A stretch of DNA of 64,000 bases from Actinokineospora fastidiosa (lineage in GTDB: Bacteria > Actinomycetota > Actinomycetes > Mycobacteriales > Pseudonocardiaceae): the NCBI RefSeq assembly GCF_014648415.1, contig NZ_BMRB01000009.1, positions 124,001-188,000 of the forward strand, in the 5' to 3' direction. The notes under the pieces are model-generated. The model ran no database searches. It saw only the letters and a program-made list of their open reading frames with translations, and was not told the origin of the DNA. Made by a program: the position numbers and the translations under genes. Numbering within the stretch: the stretch's first letter is position 1; each line of letters opens with the position of its first letter. Below, in pieces: positions 34,004 through 41,828 of this stretch.

Positions 34004-34639
34004 ATGCCCGTGAGCGCCGGTGAGGTCTACCGCAACCCGCCGTGCAGGCAGCGCATCGTCGTGCGGACCCCGGCGGCCGAGACCGGCGGGACCGCATCGC
34101 TCATGGACCTCTACGTCGCGCCGGGCGGCTTCGCCGCCGACTACCACGTCCACCCGCTCAGCGAGGAGCGGTTCACGCTCGTGCGCGGTCGGCTGCGGGT
34201 GCACATCGACGGCCGGGACGTGATCCTCGACGAGCCCGGCCGGCACGTCGCCGTGCCGCCCGGCGTCACGCACCGCTTCTTCAGCGCCAGCGACCACGAG
34301 GAGACCTTCGCCGTGGTCGAGTTCCGCAACCGCGCCGACCGGTTCGAGACCCTGCTGCTGCGCCAGCTGTTCTGCCTGGCCGAGGACGGCAAGGCCGACG
34401 AGCACGGCGTGCCCGGCCTGCTGCAGCGCTCGGTGACCCTGCTGGAGTTCTCCGACGTCCTGCGGTTCACCAGCAGGCCGTGGCCGCTGCAACGCGCCGT
34501 CTACGGCGCCATCGCCCCGCTGGCGCGCCTGCTGGGCTACCAGGGGTGCAACCCGGAGTACCTGGGCCGCTGGTCGGGCGAGCGGGCCGACCTGGAGGAC
34601 CTGCCCGCCGAGGTGACCCGCCACCTCACGGCCGCGTAG
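34004..34639 (+). CDS. cupin-domain protein, 211 aa
   Basis: Single-domain cupin. ATG at 34004 after GAAGGAG. The first metal motif appears as YHVHPLSEERFTLVRGRLRVH (in two parts; ~residues 46-66), and the second as GVTHRFFSASDHEE (~87-100), giving a plausible two-His metal site with a further His. A C-terminal helical extension (~130-211) is present. Cupins of this kind act as dioxygenases, isomerases or small binding proteins. It is the last gene of the C7N operon, ended by the hairpin at 34646-34680. An aromatic ring-modifying role on an aminophenol is conceivable (3-hydroxyanthranilate dioxygenases are cupins) but not shown. Confidence 0.8.
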   Translation: MPVSAGEVYRNPPCRQRIVVRTPAAETGGTASLMDLYVAPGGFAADYHVHPLSEERFTLVRGRLRVHIDGRDVILDEPGRHVAVPPGVTHRFFSASDHEETFAVVEFRNRADRFETLLLRQLFCLAEDGKADEHGVPGLLQRSVTLLEFSDVLRFTSRPWPLQRAVYGAIAPLARLLGYQGCNPEYLGRWSGERADLEDLPAEVTRHLTAA

Positions 34640-34645
34640 CCACCC

Positions 34646-34680
34646 CGACGGCCCCGACCCGCGCAGGGTCGGGGCCGTCG
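34646..34680. terminator. bidirectional terminator hairpin
   Basis: The 15-base arm 34646-34660 is the exact reverse complement of 34666-34680 around GCGCA. It lies between the convergent cupin and MFS genes. Confidence 0.9.
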
Positions 34681-34685
34681 CGTCC

Positions 34686-36098
34686 TCAGCCCTTGCGCGC
34701 CAGGCTCCGCAGCCCGGCGAAGGCCACGATGCCCACCACGACCACGATCGCCGCCAGCAGGAACAACGCCGTGCGGATGCCGTCGGCGAGCGCGACGGGC
34801 CCGGCGCCCGCGCTGGACGCGATCGGGATGAGGATGGCGACGCCGACGGCGATCCCGAGCTGGAACGAGGTCTGCCGCACGCCCGCGGCCAGCCCCTGCT
34901 CGTGGTTGGCCACATTGGACGTCGCCGCCAGCGTCGAGGTGACGGTGGTCGCCATGAACGCCATCCCCATCGGCAGCAGCGCGATCGCGTACACCCAGAT
35001 GTTCGTCTCCGGCGAGACCTGCGACGCGACGAGCGCGATGAGCAGCCCGGAGCCGACGGTGGCCGCGGTGACCGACACCCGCAGGCCCAGCCGGGTGATC
35101 AGCCTGCCGAGCACGAAGCCGAAGGAGATGTTCAGGACGCCGACCGGGGCGACGATCAGCCCGGCCTGCAGCGCCGAGTACCCGAGCACCTCCTGCAGGT
35201 ACATCGTGACCAGCAGGTACGCCGAGCCGGAGCTGATGCCCGAGGCCACCGACACCAGGTTGGCAGCGCGCACGACCGGGGAGCGGAACAGCCCCAGCCG
35301 CACCAGCGGCTCCGGGTGCCTGCTCTCCAGCCACAGGAACGCCCCGAGCAGCGCGACGCCCGCAGCCAGCGGCCACAGGAACGCCCCCGAGGTGAGCCCG
35401 GAGGACACGCTCTGCGCGGGCGCGGCGACGAGCAGCGCCACGCCGAGGGTGATCAGGATGGCGCCCAGCACGTCGATCCGGTGCGGCTGCCTGGGCACGT
35501 CCGGGATGAACCGCGGCGCGAGCACCGCGACGAGCACGCCGACCGGGACCGTGGCGTAGAAGACGCCCTGCCAGCCCCACGCCTCCACCAGCAGCCCGCT
35601 GAAGACCAGACCGCTGATGAAGCCGACGACGGTGGCCATGCCGAACTTGCTCATCGCCTTGGCCCTGGCGGGCCCCTCGGGCACCGACGTGGTCAGCAGC
35701 GCCAGCGCGGTCGGCGCGATCAGCGCGGCGGAGAAGCCCTGCAGCACGCGGCCGATCACCAGCGTCACCGCGTCCTGGGCCAGCCCGCACAGCAGCGACG
35801 TGACGGCGAAGGCGACCATGCCGATCACGAACACCCGCCGCCTGCCGAGCAGGTCGCCGACGCGGCCGCACAGGATGAGGGCGCCGCCGAACGCGGTGTT
35901 GTACGCGGTGATCACCGACTGCACGGTGGTGGCGGAGAAGCCCAGCTCGTGCTGGATCTCCGGGATCGCGACGGTCACGATGGAGGCGTCCAGCATCACC
36001 ATGAACTGGGCGCAGAGCATCAGGACCAGTCCGAACCCCGGACCTCGGGCGGCCGAGGTCGCCGCCCCGGTCGTCCGGGCTGCGGAGTGCGCGTTCAT
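34686..36098 (-). CDS. MFS drug exporter, EmrB/QacA type, 470 aa
   Basis: Membrane exporter of the major facilitator superfamily, candidate self-resistance pump. ATG at 36096-36098 after GAGGAAGGA. Features: the helix-1 motif LMLCAQFMVMLDASIVTVAI (~residues 26-45), loop 2-3 GRVGDLLGRRRVFVIG (~78-93) and helix 5 ATVVGFISGLVFSGLL. About 13-14 membrane segments are readable. It follows the SARP gene at 36127 by 28 bases in the same direction, so activator and pump are probably co-transcribed. Confidence 0.9.
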   Translation of the reverse strand: MNAHSAARTTGAATSAARGPGFGLVLMLCAQFMVMLDASIVTVAIPEIQHELGFSATTVQSVITAYNTAFGGALILCGRVGDLLGRRRVFVIGMVAFAVTSLLCGLAQDAVTLVIGRVLQGFSAALIAPTALALLTTSVPEGPARAKAMSKFGMATVVGFISGLVFSGLLVEAWGWQGVFYATVPVGVLVAVLAPRFIPDVPRQPHRIDVLGAILITLGVALLVAAPAQSVSSGLTSGAFLWPLAAGVALLGAFLWLESRHPEPLVRLGLFRSPVVRAANLVSVASGISSGSAYLLVTMYLQEVLGYSALQAGLIVAPVGVLNISFGFVLGRLITRLGLRVSVTAATVGSGLLIALVASQVSPETNIWVYAIALLPMGMAFMATTVTSTLAATSNVANHEQGLAAGVRQTSFQLGIAVGVAILIPIASSAGAGPVALADGIRTALFLLAAIVVVVGIVAFAGLRSLARKG

Positions 36099-36126
36099 GG
36101 CAGTCCTTCCTCGTTGTTCGGGCCGG

Positions 36127-36927
36127 TCACAGCAGGGCGCCGTGGTCGGCTGAGCTGCGTGGCCGGGGGACCGGCGGGGCGGTCCACTCCAGGCCGGGGT
36201 GGCCGGTGAGGATGTGGGTGTAGAGCCGCTCGGTCTCCGGCGCGGGCGCCGCGCGGTGCTCGCGGGCCAGCTCGCGGCGCAGGTCGCCGTAGGCGGCGAT
36301 GGCGTCGGCCTGCCGCCCCGCCCGGTACAGCGCCCGCATGAGCAGCCGGACCAGGCGCTCGTCGTCGGGGTGCAGGTGCGCCAGCCCGCTCAGCTCGCCG
36401 ATGAGCTCCAGGTGGCGGCCCAGGCCCAGGTCGGCCTCGATGCGCGCGGCGACCGCGTCCAGCCGGTCGCGCTCGGCCCGGTCGATGGCCTCCTGCAGCA
36501 GCGGGCCGGACTCGACGTCGACCAGCACCCGGCCGCGCCAGAGGCCGAGCGCGTCGCGCAGCCGCCGTCGGGCCGCCGCGAGCTCGCCCGCCGCCAGCCG
36601 CTCCCGCCCGGCCGCGGCGGCGTCGGCGAAGGCGTCGAGGTCCAGCTCGCCCGGCCGCACGCGCAGCAGGTATCCCTGCTCGACGGTGACGAGCCGGTCG
36701 TCGTCGCGCAGCGCCTTGCGCACCTGCATGACGTAGGTGTGGACGGCGGCGACCGCGCGCGGGGGCGGGTCGTAGTCCCACAGCTCCCGCACGACCTGGG
36801 CCATGGAGACGGGCCGATTCGCGTTCGCCAGCAGCAGCGCCAGCAGAGCGCGCTGTTTCGGCGCGCTCGGCGTGACGTCCTCCCCGTCCTTGAGGACGGT
36901 AAGCGGACCAAGGATCAGAAACCTCAC
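36127..36927 (-). CDS. SARP-family transcriptional activator, 266 aa
   Basis: Streptomyces antibiotic regulatory protein: a winged-helix DNA-binding domain plus a bacterial transcriptional activation (BTAD) domain. The GTG at 36925-36927 is chosen for GGGGGA just upstream and because it starts VRFLILGPLTVLKDG, the typical SARP opening. PKQRALLALLLANANRPVSM and QVVRELWDYDPPPRAVAAVH (~residues 25-65) form the DNA-binding part; ARIEADLGLGRHLELIGELS and the RALYRAGRQADAIAAY helix belong to the BTAD (~100-245). It probably activates cluster operons through 11-bp-spaced repeats. It is divergent from the second SARP gene. Confidence 0.92.
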   Translation of the reverse strand: MRFLILGPLTVLKDGEDVTPSAPKQRALLALLLANANRPVSMAQVVRELWDYDPPPRAVAAVHTYVMQVRKALRDDDRLVTVEQGYLLRVRPGELDLDAFADAAAAGRERLAAGELAAARRRLRDALGLWRGRVLVDVESGPLLQEAIDRAERDRLDAVAARIEADLGLGRHLELIGELSGLAHLHPDDERLVRLLMRALYRAGRQADAIAAYGDLRRELAREHRAAPAPETERLYTHILTGHPGLEWTAPPVPRPRSSADHGALL

Positions 36928-37015
36928 GAGCGTCCCCCGATGCGTCGTTCTCCGAAATGCGTGCGTGAGACCACGCCATTGAGCGCAAACACCGACTGGG
37001 AAGCGGCGGTTGCAG

Positions 37016-37031
37016 GGAGTGATGCAGGTCA
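37016..37031. promoter_or_regulatory. Crp-like dyad
   Basis: AGTGA (37016-37020), six bases, then TCACA (37027-37031) matches the TGTGA-N6-TCACA consensus with one mismatch. It lies about 90 bases upstream of the minus-strand SARP start. Crp proteins are known regulators of antibiotic production in Streptomyces. Confidence 0.45.
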
Positions 37032-37106
37032 CAGATCGAATCGGCAATAGTCCGTCTTCATGCGGAGTGTCCCGAATTCAACCCACCTTTGCTGGCGCAT
37101 CGTCGC

Positions 37107-37131
37107 TGATCACGAGCACGAAGCGTGATCA
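37107..37131. promoter_or_regulatory. perfect 8-bp inverted repeat, likely operator
   Basis: TGATCACG (37107-37114) and CGTGATCA (37124-37131) flank nine bases. The dyad ends 43 bases before the TAATAT box of the plus-strand SARP gene, an activator or repressor position. It does not look like a gamma-butyrolactone receptor site as I remember it; the regulator is unknown. Confidence 0.6.
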
Positions 37132-37173
37132 CTCGATCGGGGAAAACACACGAAAAGAGTAGCCCGAGCGGAC

Positions 37174-37179
37174 TAATAT
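37174..37179 (+). promoter_or_regulatory. -10 box of the second SARP gene
   Basis: TAATAT, nearly the consensus -10, about 62 bases before the ATG at 37241. No good -35 box lies 16-18 bases upstream, which fits an activator-dependent promoter using the dyad at 37107-37131. Confidence 0.5.
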
Positions 37180-37240
37180 CGAGGCCGAGAGTCCGACCGC
37201 TGGGGATGAATTGAAGGTCGCTCACGTTGGGGGAACATCC

Positions 37241-38041
37241 ATGCGGATGAGTTTGCTCGGCCCTGTCGTCATATCGGCCGGGGGCGTCGATCGCGCGCCC
37301 ACGGCGCCCAAGGTCCGCCAGCTATTGGCATTTCTCATGCTCAACGCCGACACGGTGGTGCGGTCCTCGGAATGCATCGAGGAGCTCTGGGCGCACTCGC
37401 CGCCCAAGAGCGCCATGTCCACCCTGCAGACCTACGTGCTGGAGATCCGCAGGACACTGCGCGCCGCGGGCGGCGGCGACGGACTGCTGCACACCCGCAA
37501 CCCCGGCTACCAGCTCGACGGCCGCCGCGTCGACTGGGTCGAGTTCCAGCGGCTCGCCTCGGCCGGGCGCGCCGCGGCGGCCGCTGGCGACCACCGGCAG
37601 GCCTCGGCCCGGCTGTCCGACGCGCTCGCGCTCTGGCGCGGCCCCGCGCTCGCCGACGTCAACCCCGGCCCGCTCAGCGCGGCCAAGGTCATCGAGTTCG
37701 AGGAGTCCCGCAAGGTCGTGCTGGAGCAGCGCATCGAGGCCGACCTCGCGCTCGGCAGGCACCGCGAGCTGCTCGACGAGCTGGAGCCGCTCACCGCCGC
37801 CTACCCGACCCACGAGAGCATCCACGCCCAGTACATGGTCGCCCTCTGCCGGTGTGACCAGTCCGAGCGCGCCCTCGCGGTGTACCAGCGGCTGCGCGCG
37901 GTCCTGGTCGACAACCTGGGCGTCGAGCCGACGCCGCGGCTGCGCAGGCTCCGGCAGGCCGTGCTCTCCCGGGAGCCGGTGCTGTCCTCGGCGCGGTTCG
38001 GCGGCACCCGGCGCGCCGCGCTTCCGTGCGCGGGCTACTGA
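37241..38041 (+). CDS. second SARP-family transcriptional activator, 266 aa
   Basis: SARP with winged-helix and BTAD domains, the same length as its divergent partner but only moderately similar. The ATG at 37241 follows TGGGGGAAC; another ATG lies two codons later. The opening MRMSLLGPVVISAGGVDRAP, the helices RQLLAFLMLNADTVVRSSEC and IEELWAHSPPKSAMSTLQTY (~residues 27-66), and the BTAD part RIEADLALGRHRELLDELEP (~167-186) are typical. It likely controls part of the cluster from the intergenic control region. Confidence 0.92.
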   Translation: MRMSLLGPVVISAGGVDRAPTAPKVRQLLAFLMLNADTVVRSSECIEELWAHSPPKSAMSTLQTYVLEIRRTLRAAGGGDGLLHTRNPGYQLDGRRVDWVEFQRLASAGRAAAAAGDHRQASARLSDALALWRGPALADVNPGPLSAAKVIEFEESRKVVLEQRIEADLALGRHRELLDELEPLTAAYPTHESIHAQYMVALCRCDQSERALAVYQRLRAVLVDNLGVEPTPRLRRLRQAVLSREPVLSSARFGGTRRAALPCAGY

Positions 38042-38046
38042 CCCGC

Positions 38047-38811
38047 TCACGCGGGCGCCGCCGCGGCCGGGGCGCAGTGCTTGCACGGCCGGTAGCCGTG
38101 CGCCCGCGCCTCCTCGACGGTCCGGAAGCCCCTGCGGTGGCGCTCGGTGATCCGCCGGGCGTTGGCGCAGGTCGGATAGCACACGATGCGCGTGGTGTCG
38201 CTGCCGATGAAGAACACCCGGTGCCGGGCCAGGTCGCCCACCTCGTCGAGGTTGACCCGCTCGGCGCGCAGTAACCGCTCCTTCATGGCGGGCCCGAAGA
38301 CGTAGCCGCCGGGCTCCCCGGTCGCCTTGGTGACCCGGTGGCAGGGCACGAGCAGCGGCACCGGGTTGTTCCCCAGCGCCGTGCCCACCGCGCGCACCGC
38401 CCTCGGCCTGCCGATCTGCGCGGCGACCCAGTTGTACGGCCGGGTCTGGCCTGCGGGGATGCGCCGGGTGGCGGCCAGCACGGCCCGCTCGAAGTCGCTG
38501 AGGCCGGGCAGGTGCAGCCGCAGCGCCCGGCTCGGCCGTCCGCTCAGCGCGGCCAGCACGCCGGCGGGCGGGGCGTCGGCGCGCCGCAGCGGGCGGCCGA
38601 ACCGGGCGCGGTACGCGGCGCGGAACCCCCCGTCGCCGTCGGGCAGCGCGGCCGCGGGCCGGGCGTACTCGACCCCCTGCCGGGTGAACGCGAGGAACAC
38701 CTCGCCCAGCGGGCCGGGGACGGCGACCCACGACGCGTACACCAGGTCGACCAGGCTGCGCGGCGGCTCCTCGGTCAGGTCGCCGAACGCGAACGGGTCC
38801 TCGGTGGTCAT
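38047..38811 (-). CDS. O6-alkylguanine-DNA alkyltransferase with C-terminal Ada-type zinc domain, 254 aa
   Basis: DNA repair suicide alkyltransferase. The ATG at 38809-38811 follows GAAGGAGG and overlaps the stop of the upstream sigma factor (ATGA). The active-site motif PCHRV lies in VPLLVPCHRVTKATGEPGGY (~residues 156-175), preceded by the DNA-binding helix. The C-terminal ~60 residues are an Ada metal-binding domain with four cysteines: RIVCYPTCANARRI and GYRPCKHCAP. In E. coli Ada this zinc domain is at the N-terminus, so the order here is reversed. It may simply be repair, or protection if the cluster makes a DNA-alkylating product; the latter is inference. Confidence 0.88.
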   Translation of the reverse strand: MTTEDPFAFGDLTEEPPRSLVDLVYASWVAVPGPLGEVFLAFTRQGVEYARPAAALPDGDGGFRAAYRARFGRPLRRADAPPAGVLAALSGRPSRALRLHLPGLSDFERAVLAATRRIPAGQTRPYNWVAAQIGRPRAVRAVGTALGNNPVPLLVPCHRVTKATGEPGGYVFGPAMKERLLRAERVNLDEVGDLARHRVFFIGSDTTRIVCYPTCANARRITERHRRGFRTVEEARAHGYRPCKHCAPAAAAPA

Positions 38812-39422
38812 ATCGCCCTCCTTCCGGCGGGGCTGGCGTTGCGATGGATGGTGCGCAGGGACGCCAGGCCGCGGGACACGTGCGACTTGGCGGTGCCCTC
38901 CGGGCAGCCGAGCACCTCGGCGACCTCGCCGATCGACATCCCGGCGACGTGCCGCAGCACCACGGCGGCCCGCTGGGGCGCGGGCAGGCGGGCCAGCAGC
39001 GCGCCCAGCTCGCGCTGGGTCTCGGCGCTCTCGGCCGCCTGCTCGACGCCGCGGCCGTCCGAGCGCGGCTCGGGCAGCTCCGCGGTCGGGATCGCGGCCG
39101 GGTGCCTGCTGGCGGAGCGCAGCGAGTTGCGCCAGGTGTTGATGGCGATCGTCAGCAGCCACGGCCGCAGCCGCAGCGCCCTGATGCGCTCGCCGTCGTA
39201 GCCGAGCAGGGCGCGGTAGGCCCGCAGGAACGTCTCGGCGGCCAGGTCCTCGGCGTCCTGGTGCGCCCCGGTGACGCGCAGGGCCACGGAGTACACGACG
39301 CGCTCCTCGTGGCGCACGAGCACGGCGAACCCCTCGTCGAGGTCCTCGACGAGGCGGGTCAGCGTCGGGTCGGCGTGGGGGTCGTCCGACCGCGGCCGCG
39401 TGCCTGCGCGCGAGTCCTCCAT
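38808..39422 (-). CDS. ECF-type sigma-70 family RNA polymerase sigma factor, 204 aa
   Basis: Group 4 sigma factor. Region 2 spans ~residues 38-105 (VYSVALRVTGAHQDAEDLAA, then ETFLRAYRAL and WLLTIAINTWRNSLRSASR), and region 4 spans ~140-195 (LLARLPAPQRAAVVLRHVAG, MSIGEVAEVLGCPEGTAKSH). The ATG at 39420-39422 is chosen; a TTG lies two codons upstream. The gene is translationally coupled to the alkyltransferase gene, suggesting a DNA-damage or alkylation response. No anti-sigma gene is adjacent. Confidence 0.88.
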   Translation of the reverse strand: MEDSRAGTRPRSDDPHADPTLTRLVEDLDEGFAVLVRHEERVVYSVALRVTGAHQDAEDLAAETFLRAYRALLGYDGERIRALRLRPWLLTIAINTWRNSLRSASRHPAAIPTAELPEPRSDGRGVEQAAESAETQRELGALLARLPAPQRAAVVLRHVAGMSIGEVAEVLGCPEGTAKSHVSRGLASLRTIHRNASPAGRRAI

Positions 39423-39534
39423 ACCCAACAGAACACCAGACCGGCGCGGAGCGTTGCACGCGGGTGGACGGGAACTTTAGCCCCGCCCGCCAGGCTGGCA
39501 CCGGTCACCACCCGCGCACACAGGGAGGAATGCG

Positions 39535-40728
39535 GTGTCGACACGCCTGTTCACCTCGGAGTCCGTGACCGAGGGGCATCCGGACAAGATCTGCGACGCC
39601 ATCAGCGACTCGATCCTCGACGCGCTGCTGGCCCAGGACCCGCGCTCCCGCGTCGCGGTGGAGACGCTGGTGACCACCGGCCAGGTGCACGTGGCGGGGG
39701 AGGTCACCACCCGCGCCTACGCCGACATCCCCGCGATCGTGCGCGAGGTCGTCCTCGGCGTCGGCTACGACTCCTCGGCCAAGGGCTTCGACGGCAACTC
39801 CTGCGGTGTCAACGTCGCCATCGGCGCGCAGTCCCCGGACATCGCCCAGGGTGTGGACACCGCCTACGAGTCCAGGGTCGAGCACGCCGATGACGAGATC
39901 GCCCGCCAGGGCGCGGGCGACCAGGGCCTCATGTTCGGCTACGCCTGCACCGACACCCCCGAGCTGATGCCGCTGCCCATCGCCCTGGCCCACCGCCTGA
40001 CCCGGCGGCTGACGCTGGTGCGCAAGCAGGGCGCGCTGCCCTACCTGCGTCCGGACGGCAAGACGCAGGTGACGATCGCCTACGAGGGCGACAGGCCGGT
40101 GCGGCTGGACACGGTGGTGGTGTCGTCGCAGCACGCGGCGGGCATCGATCTGGAGAACCTGCTGGGCGCGGACGTCCGCGAGCAGGTCGTGCTGCCCGAG
40201 CTGGCGAACCTGGAGCTGGACACCGAGGGCGTGCGCCTGCTGGTGAACCCGACCGGTCGCTTCGTCATCGGTGGTCCGATGGGTGACGCGGGCCTGACGG
40301 GTCGCAAGATCATCGTCGACACCTACGGCGGCATGGCCCGCCACGGCGGCGGCGCGTTCTCCGGCAAGGACCCGTCCAAAGTCGACAGGTCCGCCGCCTA
40401 CGCCCTGCGCTGGGTGGCGAAGAACGCCGTGGCCGCTGGCCTGGCGGACCGCGTCGAGGTCCAGGTCGCCTACGCGATCGGCAAGGCGGCCCCGGTGGGG
40501 CTGTTCGTGGAGACCTTCGGCACCGAGAACGCCGACCCGGTGAAGATCCAGGAGGCCATCCGCGAGGTGTTCGACCTGCGCCCCGCCGCGATCATCCGCG
40601 ACCTGGACCTGCTGCGGCCCATCTACGCCCCGACCGCCGCCTACGGGCACTTCGGGCGCACCGATGTCGACCTGCCGTGGGAGCGCACCGACCGGGTCGA
40701 CGACCTGAAACTGGCGGTGAGCGGGTGA
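39535..40728 (+). CDS. metK: S-adenosylmethionine synthetase, 397 aa
   Basis: Makes SAM from methionine and ATP. GTG at 39535 after GGGAGGA. Signature sequences are complete: [20 protein letters not shown] (~residues 5-24), [12 protein letters not shown] (~124-135), and [20 protein letters not shown] (~270-289). The coupling to an adenosine kinase and the position beside three O-methyltransferase domains suggest a pathway-dedicated copy. Whether it is the only metK of the genome cannot be seen here. Confidence 0.95.
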   Translation: MSTRLFTSESVTEGHPDKICDAISDSILDALLAQDPRSRVAVETLVTTGQVHVAGEVTTRAYADIPAIVREVVLGVGYDSSAKGFDGNSCGVNVAIGAQSPDIAQGVDTAYESRVEHADDEIARQGAGDQGLMFGYACTDTPELMPLPIALAHRLTRRLTLVRKQGALPYLRPDGKTQVTIAYEGDRPVRLDTVVVSSQHAAGIDLENLLGADVREQVVLPELANLELDTEGVRLLVNPTGRFVIGGPMGDAGLTGRKIIVDTYGGMARHGGGAFSGKDPSKVDRSAAYALRWVAKNAVAAGLADRVEVQVAYAIGKAAPVGLFVETFGTENADPVKIQEAIREVFDLRPAAIIRDLDLLRPIYAPTAAYGHFGRTDVDLPWERTDRVDDLKLAVSG

Positions 40729-41705
40729 AGCGCATCGCCGTCACCGGCTCGATCGCCACCGACCACCTGGCGACCTTCCCCGCGCGGTTCACCGACCAGC
40801 TGGTCGCCGACAAGCTGACCCGGGTGTCCCTGTCGTTCCTGGTGGACGAGCTGTCGATCCGCAGGGGCGGGGTGGGCGCGAACATCGCCTTCGGCCTGGC
40901 GTCGCTGGGCATGGCCCCGCTGCTGGTCGGCGCGGTGGGCCGCGACTTCGACGACTACGCGGCCTGGCTGCGCCGCCGCGGCGTCGACATCGGGTTCGTT
41001 CGGGTGTCCCGCGAGCGCTACACCGCCCGCTTCCTCTGCACCACCGACGTGGACCAGAACCAGATCGCCTCGTTCTACGCGGGCGCGATGCGCGAGGCGC
41101 GCGACATCGACCTGCGCCCGGTGCTCACCGGCCCGGACCGCGCCGACCTGGTCGTCATCGCCCCGAACGACCCCGACGCCATGCTCCGGCACACCGCCGA
41201 GTGCCGGGACCACCGCGCGCCCTTCGCCGCAGACCCGTCCCAGCAACTCGCCCGGTTGCCAACGGACGCGATCGAGTCCCTGGTCACCGGCGCCCGCTAC
41301 CTCTTCACCAACGACTACGAGCGCACCCTGCTGCTGGAGAAGACGGGGTGGACCGACCGCGACGTGCTGGCCCGGGTCGACACCTGGATCACCACCCTCG
41401 GCGACCGCGGCGCGCGGGTGGACCGCGCGGGCGCCGACCCGATCCTGGTCCCGGCCGCCCCACCACTGGACACAGTGGACCCAACCGGAGCGGGCGACGC
41501 CTTCCGCGCCGGATTCCTCTACGGCGTGGCGTGGAACCTGGGCCTGGAACGCGCGACGCAGCTGGGTTGTCTCGTGGCCACGGCGGCGCTGGAGACGCTC
41601 GGCACCCAGGAGTACACCCTCGACCGCACGGCCATCGCCAAACGCGCCGCGAGCACCTACGGATCGACCGCGGCCGGGGACATCGAGGCCGTGCTGCGCA
41701 CCTGA
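40725..41705 (+). CDS. PfkB-family kinase, probable adenosine kinase, 326 aa
   Basis: Ribokinase-fold sugar/nucleoside kinase. The GTG at 40725 overlaps the metK stop by four bases. The substrate-binding start [16 protein letters not shown], the [16 protein letters not shown] glycine pair (~residues 46-61), and the C-terminal catalytic [16 protein letters not shown] (~249-264) with its Asp base are intact. The pairing with metK and its similarity to the mycobacterial adenosine kinase type suggest recycling of adenosine from S-adenosylhomocysteine, to drive the methyl cycle. Confidence 0.88.
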   Translation: MKRIAVTGSIATDHLATFPARFTDQLVADKLTRVSLSFLVDELSIRRGGVGANIAFGLASLGMAPLLVGAVGRDFDDYAAWLRRRGVDIGFVRVSRERYTARFLCTTDVDQNQIASFYAGAMREARDIDLRPVLTGPDRADLVVIAPNDPDAMLRHTAECRDHRAPFAADPSQQLARLPTDAIESLVTGARYLFTNDYERTLLLEKTGWTDRDVLARVDTWITTLGDRGARVDRAGADPILVPAAPPLDTVDPTGAGDAFRAGFLYGVAWNLGLERATQLGCLVATAALETLGTQEYTLDRTAIAKRAASTYGSTAAGDIEAVLRT

Positions 41706-41708
41706 TCG

Positions 41709-41729
41709 CGGCTGTCGACGGCACAGCCG
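41709..41729 (+). terminator. weak hairpin after the kinase gene
   Basis: CGGCTGT (41709-41715) pairs with ACAGCCG (41723-41729) around a 7-base loop, directly after the kinase stop. It marks the likely end of the metK operon. Confidence 0.35.
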
Positions 41730-41828
41730 GACTTGACACGGTCCGGAGAATGGAAAATCGGCGTGCTCTCCAGAAATACCAGGAGAACCCGCCGAACCTG
41801 GTGCCAGATTAGCCGTTGTGAGGGGCAT

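Larger units (their letters stand above)
36928..37240. other. divergent promoter region of the two SARP genes
   Basis: About 310 bases of relatively AT-rich DNA (notably 37060-37190). It holds a Crp-like site (37016-37031), a perfect 8-bp dyad (37107-37131) and a TAATAT -10 box (37174-37179). It is the best regulatory control point of the cluster. No gene is supported. Confidence 0.7.

Noticed and set aside
41733..41738. TTGACA as the -35 box of a promoter for the HelD-like gene
   Set aside because: It is a perfect -35, but no acceptable -10 box lies 16-18 bases downstream, so it was not listed as a promoter.
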